From NCBI RefSeq assembly GCF_001949145.1, contig NW_019091671.1:70658-97677 (forward strand): 27,020 bases of DNA. The letters run 5' to 3'. This DNA is from Acanthaster planci (Eukaryota > Echinodermata > Asteroidea > Valvatida > Acanthasteridae). The position numbers and the translations under genes are program-made. Under the pieces are notes generated by a model. The model saw nothing but the letters and a program-made list of their open reading frames with translations. It was not told the origin of the DNA and did not search any database. Below are positions 19,700 to 27,020 of the stretch, piece after piece (the first letter of the stretch is position 1; the number at the start of each line of letters is the position of its first letter).

Positions 19700-21484
19700 A
19701 AGAGCTACCTGCAAGAAAAAATCCAACTGAGTTTTTTTATTTCATTCTTCTTTGTACATTATAAATTTTGGAACTGCTAGCTAAGTCTGAAACTACTGTG
19801 TAGTGCAGTGGTGAAATCAAGTAAGTACTCGGTCTAGTTGTTGATATGCAGGACTGCCGACAGGAAGAGTTTCAGATGCGCAAGTGACCGAGCAGTTTTA
19901 GTGGTTTACTTTCTTTTCATAACCAGCGGGTAGACTGTAAAGGCATTAGCAAATGTTTTGCATTTAAGTGACTCTACATTTAGTGAATGTCTGTTGAAAG
20001 CAGGAGAAATATACAGATATCGTAAAAAAAACTTTCCTTATGTTGGATCCCAAATTTGTTTGACAATAAAATATAAAACCGTCTTTCCCAAATATGATGT
20101 TGTGAAGACGTCATCATGGATCATGTGACGTCATCATAATCATTTACATGTGAAGTTTAAGCCGTCATATCTTACAAACTGTAGGTTCAATTGGAATGAC
20201 ACATTATATGTGTGTATACATAATGCATTACAGATGAAACTTGAGGTGAGGTCATAATGATATCATCACTTGATTTTTTTTAGAAATTCTTTTTTTTTTA
20301 AATACATTTCAACATGTTTTATAATTTATCTTTGGAATACAAAGCTCACCAAGCCATTTCGACCCACGAATGAAGCAATGGATTTCCTGGCGGGTTGAAG
20401 GGACACTACTGTATTCTGGTTTTTTCTTGCGAACTCCCATGTACTCGCGAGATCGTTTTCGCGTGTAAATGGAATTGCCAAACATGCTCATTAACGGAGG
20501 GGCTGTGCGCTGACTGCACTACAAAGGAACTTATGTCAGGATAGTATGTGGGGCGTGGCCAGGCCGAACAGAAGAATATTTGGAGATCCTGGAATTATTA
20601 GATGAAAGGAGTGGGTAGAATACGTGACAATGAGAAGTTGGGTGAACGCGGATCCCCGAGGCGTGGATGTTGAATTGAAATGCGTAATCATCAGTCACAG
20701 ATAGAGGGGAGCCTGTTCAGAGATCGTGGTTGATTGTTACCGCGCTTGAGTGCCCTGATGCCGAAGTTTCAGACGTCAGAGGGCTTAATTGGGCACTGGG
20801 TCTGCAAGTAGGGTGTTGGCATCTACCACAGGCATAAATGACCCGAAAACCTGTGGGGAGAATAAACACACAGTAGGCTGATTGTATCGCATTTTATTCA
20901 CCGGGATAATTCCAGAGAATGGTAGAGAGATGCCCATGTAGCAGATTTCTCTGTTTCCCGCCCAGCTGGCCCCCGGCACGGGAGTCTTGAGTGCTAGCCG
21001 GCGGTCTGATGCGTATTGTAGCGGTAGGCCTATGAGCTATTGTTCGGGTCATGGTCACAGTTAAGCATGTGTGACTCTGACTCGCATTCACTAGTATCAT
21101 GTATAGGGGCCGTACGAGCAAATGACGTAAGGTGGTCCGGTAGAGTAAACATGTACATGTAATGCGCACAAGCCCCAAAAAGTGGACAGATCAAGGCAGA
21201 AGCTTAGGCCTGGATAAGAAACATCACCACACTGTAAAGAAGAAGAATTGGTCGAACAGCGTTGGGCATTTGTTATTTGTCCAATCTTGGTTAAAGTTGC
21301 CACATTAATGGTTAATTTCCATCACTATTGGTCAAACATTGACCAACGATTGGGAAGAATTTGCACAAGGTTGGGACATTGTTATCTACACCAACATTGG
21401 GTACAATATAAATCAAAAGTTGAAAACCTTTTCACAGCGCAGTTGTACCCGGGTAAGTTGAAGAATTGTTATTGAATGAATTTG
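19700..21484. other. HPS1 intron interior; no secure gene
   Basis: Positions 20100-20265 hold two gacgtcatcat phrases and a related taatgatatcatcact, similar in style to the repeats at 25.2-25.8 kb. A minus-strand frame at 20309-20491 (MSMFGNSIYTRKRSREYMGV...) ends near a TTG/gtgagc donor-like site and could be a first exon, but no partner was found. Positions 21240-21410 contain seven TTGG words with irregular spacing, a low-complexity look rather than a clear tandem array. Confidence 0.35.
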
Positions 21485-21488
21485 TTAA

Positions 21489-21878
21489 CCCCTTTGCGCC
21501 GGGACGCGGCTAGACACGCTGTAAAAATTGAGATCCTCAGCCCACTTTTCAGCTATTATTGTCGGCCCACGCTCGAGCGAACACAGTGAAAGAAGGCAGA
21601 CCCTGGCTCTTGTATATATAGTAATTGGCCTTTGTGTGTAGCCCAGAGATGAAAAGACCAAATTTGCATCGTAATCACCAGCTTCACAATAGTCATCACT
21701 TTGAAAAGAGGCAACGGGAATGTGGAAGCGTGACTAGACCGCATGCCAACGAACAATCAGTCTTTTCATCGTGTAATTCAAAGCATGCAGAGCACGGTTT
21801 GGCAGGTGGCCTTCGTGGCCAAGCGAGGATGGAATTCTTGGAGTCGGCTTTTGGAAAGAAATTCCCGCCGCAAAGGGG
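21489..21878. mobile_element. piggyBac-like MITE (390 bp) with TTAA duplication
   Basis: TTAA lies at 21485-21488 and 21879-21882. The left end CCCCTTTGCGCCGGGA is matched by the inverted right end (tcccgccgcaaagggg on the plus strand), giving a 16-bp terminal inverted repeat with one mismatch. No transposase is inside. TTAA target sites with C-rich ends fit piggyBac-group non-autonomous elements. It lies in the HPS1 intron, immediately beside DIRS-derived sequence. Confidence 0.82.
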
Positions 21879-21889
21879 TTAAGTGCGAA

Positions 21890-22115
21890 AAATAAAATGA
21901 ATGGGTGTTCACGTATTGGATGGACTGATGGAGCCGGCTGTGAAGCCGGAAATGAAGCTGGAAGTCGGAAGCGGAGCCAGTTACAAATCTGGGTGAGGAT
22001 CTGAATGGAGATCCTCACATCGGGGATTTGGGTCAGGAGCAGTCACCGGGGGAGTTGAGGTTGACTCAAGGTGGCTGACTAAAGTGGACAGCATTTCCGA
22101 GAGAGCGGACCACCA
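21890..22115 (-). pseudogene. DIRS Gag fragment (N-terminal region)
   Basis: The minus strand contains PPVTAPDPNP and a SDPHPDL phrase. These match the Gag of the 8.7-14.5 kb element (APAVTARDPNP and HPDPHRHPDLQ, about 12990-12920). A preceding SEMLSTLVSHLEST stretch matches LLEKLSSTASPLE there. It is a decayed partial copy. Confidence 0.65.
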
Positions 22116-22400
22116 TCATCAAATTACATGAAGAAATACATGTATCTTGCTTACGCACCATTTCAAAATTCTTATTGGGTAGGTGTTGGACAGAACGGTC
22201 CGACCAATACATTTATTATTGGTTGGCTATCAGGTTAAGTGTTCTCAAGTGGCCAACTCTAACTGATAAATGCCTTTTTATTGCATTACTTCCAAGGCTA
22301 TGTAGTTTCAGTGGAGCAACACCCCCTCCGTTATTCACCACAAGTCACTGTTATCGGTCAAATGGCCCTGTCATATAGTCATCCGATAGGAATTTTGAAA
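22116..22400. other. Sequence separating DIRS fragments
   Basis: No similarity to the full element was seen here. It contains tacatgta (22138) and rccaat/ttggt words. It may be an insertion into the relic or unrelated DNA between two fragments. Confidence 0.4.
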
Positions 22401-22439
22401 TGATGCCTTAGGTGTAGAGCGAGATGTTGAATTTGAATT

Positions 22440-22966
22440 TGAACCCCGCAGAAGACGATTAGAGTGCACGCTTCTTACGTGCAGGTGATCCAGCCGTAGA
22501 ACCTTAAGGAAGAAGCAGAATGTCCAAAATGCAGGTCGTGGTCGCCTGAAGCAGGCTGAGCTGCAGGGAGCTGTGACAGAAGCACCCTGGGGACGCTTGA
22601 ACGAAGCGTGTCCTTACTCCGTGCGTAGGGTCTGATGATGGGAGCCCAAGAACTTGGATCATGTCACGATCAAGAAGGCAGAGGCGGCCCTCAGGTTGGG
22701 TCAGGCCAGCAAGAGTCATTGTCGCCATCCTCGGAAGAGAGAAGTTGAAGACCTGCAGAAGGGAGAGCCGAACCGTGCTCGGAGCGGAGAGAGTCACCAT
22801 GATCCGGGACATGATCCTGAGCCGGGTCCCATTAGGGAGGTGGTTCTGGCTGGACGACAGAAACCACTTTAGCCTCTGAGAACGCAGAGAATGCATCATG
22901 GGCGCAATACGATTGATCAAATTTTTAGTGACTGTTTGGGGTAGGCTGAAAGCAAAAGACTGCAGT
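22440..22966 (-). mobile_element. DIRS-like relic: right terminus joined to Gag fragment
   Basis: The right end, gtgactgtttggggtaggct...aagactgcag (22928-22966), matches the right terminus of the full element (14429-14464). It lacks about 30-45 bases of the inverted repeat. Inward lies a Gag piece with QPEGRLCLLDRDMIQVLGLP (about 22700-22640), matching NPPEARLCLLQKNMIHILGL. Near 22490-22460 is a basic GSPARKKRAL stretch like the KRKK region of the full Gag. Relative to the full element the Gag parts are out of order, so the relic is rearranged or made of two nested partial copies. Confidence 0.72.
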
Positions 22967-24300
22967 AAAATTACAATAGTTATAAACATCAAACTACTGC
23001 AGTGTTCATTATAGAAGTAAACTGGCCACAGTATTCCTTTTTGGACTATCAGTTGGGGGACATCCTGTACAAGACAACACATTTAACAAAAATATCTTGG
23101 CTACTTTGCAACCTGTTCAGGATGTCTATCCCAGGTAAATACTACTTTGAATCTGAAGCAGGTAACAGTTTTGTCAGATATAGTCAAAAACTCTAAGCCA
23201 ATTGGGGTGAGAAAATGCTCTCAAGACATCCCTAACAGTCCCATATCCTCAGATATTAATATGATTTTACACACACACTAGGGGGTTAGGGTTTGGAGAA
23301 GCCAGTCACAACTTCTTTAGTAAAATTCTAGGACAAAATTATTGGAAATCCATCACACAATAAAAGTGATGTACACAATTGGTGAAATTTAATCATTTAA
23401 TCCCGAAATATCTTACTTGAAAGAAAGTACATAACAGCCTCAGTCAGTCTGTAAAATATTTCTGCCCAGAATGCTGTAGTTATCGTGAACACAAAAATGT
23501 TGTTCTCTTTTTCACAATGGTAATCTGACTACCGTGTAAGAGTTCATTTCACTTGGCACACCACATTTGTTCACAGGTGCCAATTTTGTGTGTGTAGTGT
23601 TTGCAGATGTTCTGAGAGTCTCCATTCATGAACGGGTAATGCAAAAGGCTGCTAACAAAATGTACCAACAGAAAGTCGCCAAACTCACTGTAAACTCAAA
23701 CGATAGGGCAAGGTGTAAAATACAAAATAAATAAACTGGATTGGTGTGGAGTTAAATTTTATCTAAGGAAAGGATTTTCTCAACACAAAAACTTTGCAAA
23801 TTCAAAATCACCCCTTGAACATAATGATATTATCCAAATATGGTGGTTGCTTCCAAGCTGCCTTGCAAAAGGATTTTCATCAACAAAAAGTACAATCTCT
23901 ACACCTTAAACCTTACAATTATTAGTCAACTAAGAATGGAGATGGAGTTCTTAGACTTTCTTTGACATGTAAACTCATGTGAAAGTGTGGTCATTACATT
24001 GTCACAGGCCTACTTGTATCGTGCATGGATGTTCATTATCATAGGCCTACTTGTTTCAGTGTCACAGACACTAGTCGACTACATTCCAGGATGAGGTTTT
24101 TTCATGAATCCACAGTGCGGTACATTGTCAAGGAGGCGCGTTACTCATTGACATTCACTGATTAGTCCTGGCCGTCAATTGTCATACCTGTTCCCCACCC
24201 TGACGGTGTTATTCCCTTACTATGCTTACTAACACCTTGTACTTCATAGATTTTACGCAAGATAAATTACAAGATTTTCAACATTAGTCTTGTCATTTAC
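22967..24300. other. HPS1 intron interior; nothing assigned
   Basis: AT-rich sequence with only short chance frames. It holds a small direct repeat cataggcctacttgt/cacaggcctacttgt (about 24003 and 24040). No splice-bounded coding segment was recognised. Confidence 0.5.
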
Positions 24301-24413
24301 CTTGGTGCCATTGAAGATGTTTTGCTGGTGTCTAAGTAGGTCTGTAGACCAAAGCGTTTCACATGCTGCCAACACTCCTTGAGCTCACTCTGATGCCTTA
24401 ACATGCTACTTGT
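24301..24413 (-). CDS. HPS1: HPS1-like gene, exon 1 of those visible (probable)
   Basis: The exon is 113 bp with acceptor ttgactgtag and donor AG/gtaaat. It reads TSSMLRHQSELKECWQHVKR then FGLQTYLDTSKTSSMAP, and leaves two bases (AG) that join the first base of 17457 to make Arg. The phases fit exactly. The predicted helix-rich text is compatible with the middle region of HPS1, before the YLEDFPGLVHF exon, but similarity alone is weak. Strand, phase and splice sites carry the call. The intron to the next exon would be 6843 bases and full of mobile elements. Upstream HPS1 exons were not found between here and 27020. Confidence 0.6.
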
Positions 24414-25185
24414 CTACAGTCAACAATAAAATAAAACATAGAGACTGGTGAAACAAGGCCGACAGGAGTTCAAGGTTTATCAAACTCCCCATTTTGTTTT
24501 CGAATATCATATTGAAAGGAAATAATTGTATCATTGATGTCAATCTTAAGAATAAAATCCACATGTTATCCCTTCCTCCATATCCACTTGCAGTCAAAAT
24601 ACAGAATTACTGAGTGAATTTTGCTTGATTAATTGTGGTCAACTGCCCCCTTTCTGTTGCACTCACTTACTGCTGCCAGTGGAAGTAACTAAACATGTTT
24701 CTCAATTTGCACTATCCCAACCAATTTGTGTTACAGTCTTCCTTCAGGAAGAAGATGACGGTCAACATCACAACTCCTTGACTACCATCAGTTCAACTTT
24801 GGATTTGACTAACAGTCACATACCCCCCCCCAAAAAAAAACGAAAAAGATTTTCTTTAGTAGTGATTAATATCTTCCATCACAATAGCACAGGTACTGCC
24901 CCCCCCAAAAAAAGTAATATAAAAATGAGAGGTTATCTTTCTGTTGGCCAACAGAACAAAGGGCTTTTTCGCATCCCTTTCTTAAGTTGAACAATCAATC
25001 TACTGCACAAACCTAATGGTGTAAATCTGTCATTATGACCATTTGGATCCAAGGTTTCAACCACATAGGACATGTCCTTCAGGAGATAAAAGGCTTTGAA
25101 ATTTACAGATTTCATGCCAAGTCAAAAACATGTACAAAACCTAGGGGGGGGGAATACAATGTTCAAAAATCAATACAAAAATAAG

Positions 25186-25845
25186 GTGAAGAAGTCATCA
25201 TAATGTCATTCATTTTCAATAAATCTTGCATCAGGGTCTTTGTTGGCTATCACTTTGAAAGTGATCAAACATTGCAAAGGTTTGAAAATAACGGCTTGAA
25301 TACATGTACGTCAATGGGAAAAATTAAATATTCAAAATTCAAAAAGAAATCGCATGATGACGTCATCATCACAAATTTCTTCTAGGACTATCCTTGGATG
25401 ATTGTCCAAAGACCTGCCAAGTTTGAAGTCAATCAAAAATTGCAAAAGGGGAGAAGTCCTGCTCAGAACGAAAACCCATGTTATAGAATGGGATTTGAGA
25501 AGAAATTAAAAAAATAATAATAATTAACAAAAACAATAGCTGTTTTGGCCGGTGCCTGAAACAGCTAATTATCTTTGTTTTATAGTTAGTACTTGCTGCA
25601 AGTTTGACGACGATCAACGATTACTAAAGTACAAAAATAATGCCTCAAAAACGTGTACAAAGTCAATGGGCTACAATAAATAGGTAAAAATCGATAATAA
25701 ATCACTTGATGATGTCACGTCATGTTTCTAGGACCATCTATGCATAAGGGTTGTCATTGGTATAAGTTTGATGATGATCCAAAGTTGAAAAATGACTAAA
25801 GTGACCGGAAGAAAAAAACGTGTACAAAACAAATGGGCTTTTGAG
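25186..25845. repeat. Diverged tandem repeat with gatgacgtcat / tgtacaaa-tcaatggg motifs
   Basis: At least three decayed units share an ordered set of phrases. These are a gatgacgtcat-like word (25356; cgt-shifted form at 25708), a tctaggac-atc phrase (25381, 25728), an aagtttga-g-cgatca-like phrase (25420, 25598, 25765), and acgtgtacaaa then aatgggc (25651, 25820), with a related tacatgtacgtcaatgggaa at 25300-25319. Unit spacing is roughly 165-180 bases. Not coding. Confidence 0.5.
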
Positions 25846-26886
25846 TAATGGAAAAAGGAAGAAGCAAAAAAAAAAAAAAGAATGCCTTTTTCACAAAATT
25901 GCGAAAAAGCCAAAAAGTATGTCTTTTTCGCAAACTGCAAAAAAGCCAATGAAAGAAAAAATTGCTGAGGTGTATGCATTGCTTTGTATTTGACTTCAAT
26001 GAGGCACACTGGAAGACCTTTCCAAAACTTTTATAGGTATCCTGTTAGCATTGATTTTAATCCCATTGTGATGGGGGATATATCCTTCCCCCAGTTTTTG
26101 AAGGGGGGAATGGATGAAAGGATCATCCTCTAGTTTTCGTGCCAAGCAAAGATTACAAAATGCTTAGTTTCACCCCATGCAATTAATTAAGAGATGAAAG
26201 TAGAAATAAGATAACTTGATAATACATCAGTATAATATTCAGTAATGCTTTCAGAGATGACAGAATAAAGATCACAGGCTAAGATTACCATGTTTCTGAT
26301 AATATGGGTAATTTTTTCAATATTATGAATTTCTGCCATTTTAGGTAGGAATGATTTGAGGAACAACCGTAACTTCAAACTTTCGGTGCTGTGCTCATAT
26401 TATTCCACATTGCATTAACAAATAAGGCTAAAAATAGGTAAAGTAAGAGCTATATTATGTTATTGCATGACAATTTTTGATGTGTTCTTAAAATCAGCAT
26501 CTTCTATTTGCAACACAACAAGATGAAAGAAAAGCATTACTTTTGTTATTCTATTCTATGCAGTGGAATGCCACTGTAACAAACATAATGGGTCCACACA
26601 AAATGTTTGGTATTGCGGTCATTCACTATAGCAATTATAACTCATGGATAGACACCCCGTTTCAAACTGCGACCCATATCAAAAGGTGTGCTGCTGCCCG
26701 CCCCACAAAAAGTCTCCAAATGAGGATTTTGGGCAAAATTTACCCGCAAGAAATAAATTACAAATAAAAAATGCTGAAATTCTTGCACTTTGTTAAATAT
26801 ATGTTTATCCCTTTCATGTTACACATTTCAGGTAGGTCCTAACTGAAAGGAGAATCAAATAAAAGAAAGTTTTGCTCTAGTACTGC
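25846..26886. other. No gene recognised
   Basis: The stretch is AT-rich with an A-run (25867-25879) and a repeated tttttcgcaaa / gcgaaaaagcc phrase (25885-25945) that is partly palindromic. Open frames here are short and low in complexity. Confidence 0.45.
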
Positions 26887-27020
26887 TTAACCACTTCAGA
26901 CCGGGGCATTTTTCAATGTTGAGGATGCTGGGCCAGCATGACTATCATTTTTTCCGTTTTCAAAGTCCTTCAACAATTCATCATTTCATTTAACGGTTGT
27001 TTATAGCTGCACCAAGTAAT
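26887..27020. mobile_element. Possible left end of another TTAA-type element, cut by the window edge
   Basis: The sequence TTAACCACTTCAGACCGGGG at 26887 resembles the end at 21485 (TTAACCCCTTTGCGCCGGGA). Both then have a ttgag-at-ct-g-cc phrase 30-50 bases inward. The other end would lie beyond the window, so this is only a suggestion. Confidence 0.25.

Noticed and set aside
21240-21410. Tandem repeat of TTGG words
   Set aside because: Spacings (14, 25, 41, 22, 21, 26) are irregular, so no array can be claimed.
24625-24990. 121-codon plus-strand frame with a KKKRKR stretch
   Set aside because: The basic stretch comes from a CCCCCCCCAAAAAAAAA tract; no splice sites or family similarity support a gene.
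24933-25150. Minus-strand exon-like segment (KAFYLLKDMSYVVETLDPNG)
   Set aside because: It has a weak GTTTGT donor and a C-tract acceptor, but no HPS1 similarity, and it adjoins the tandem repeat; it is more likely repeat-derived.
25796-26009. Phe-rich minus-strand frames
   Set aside because: Produced by A-runs and a tttttcgcaaa repeat; low complexity.

Overview
The window looks like nuclear DNA of a marine invertebrate animal. The evidence is a spliced host gene (HPS1-like) with long introns, several eukaryotic transposon superfamilies (a DIRS-type tyrosine-recombinase retrotransposon, a THAP/DDE plus YqaJ DNA transposon of ISL2EU type, TTAA-flanked MITEs, a repeat with a tRNA-like promoter), and many copies of the palindromic motif TACATGTA. 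That motif is abundant in some mollusc, echinoderm and lancelet genomes; the sequence alone does not decide between them. There are no bacterial operons, CRISPR arrays or rRNA genes.

Layout. 1-1.69 kb: no gene recognised. 1.69-6.41 kb: a decayed plus-strand DNA transposon with two genes, a SWIM zinc-finger/YqaJ-type nuclease (about 1690-2935) and a THAP/HTH/DDE transposase split by introns (3820-6412). Both are broken by stops and frameshifts. 6.54-7.88 kb: two about 95% alike 220-bp repeat units; the second runs into a tRNA-like pol III promoter and a tail that also occurs just upstream. 8.71-14.46 kb: a minus-strand DIRS-type retrotransposon, decayed but structurally complete. It has inverted terminal repeats, an internal complementary region that matches both termini, Gag, RT, RNase H and tyrosine recombinase.

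15.0-24.4 kb: minus-strand exons of a host gene whose predicted protein matches the C-terminal part of HPS1 (BLOC-3 subunit). Four exons with matching phases are visible: 24413-24301, 17457-17109, 15727-15614 and 15101-15022. The 5' exons lie beyond the window. The last about 60 codons were not found; the DIRS element begins about 560 bp downstream of the last recognised exon. The introns hold a 675-bp near-complete inverted repeat (foldback MITE, 16125-16799), a possible tiny three-exon gene on the plus strand (18633-19536), a TTAA-flanked piggyBac-like MITE (21489-21878) and a rearranged relic of a second DIRS-like element (21.9-22.97 kb). 25.2-25.85 kb is a diverged tandem repeat. The rest of 23-27 kb shows nothing I can assign.

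The only apparently functional protein-coding sequence is HPS1. The rest is mobile DNA in various states of decay. The most interesting parts are the paired nuclease/transposase transposon, the ICR/ITR logic of the DIRS element, the intronic hairpin and the candidate micro-gene.
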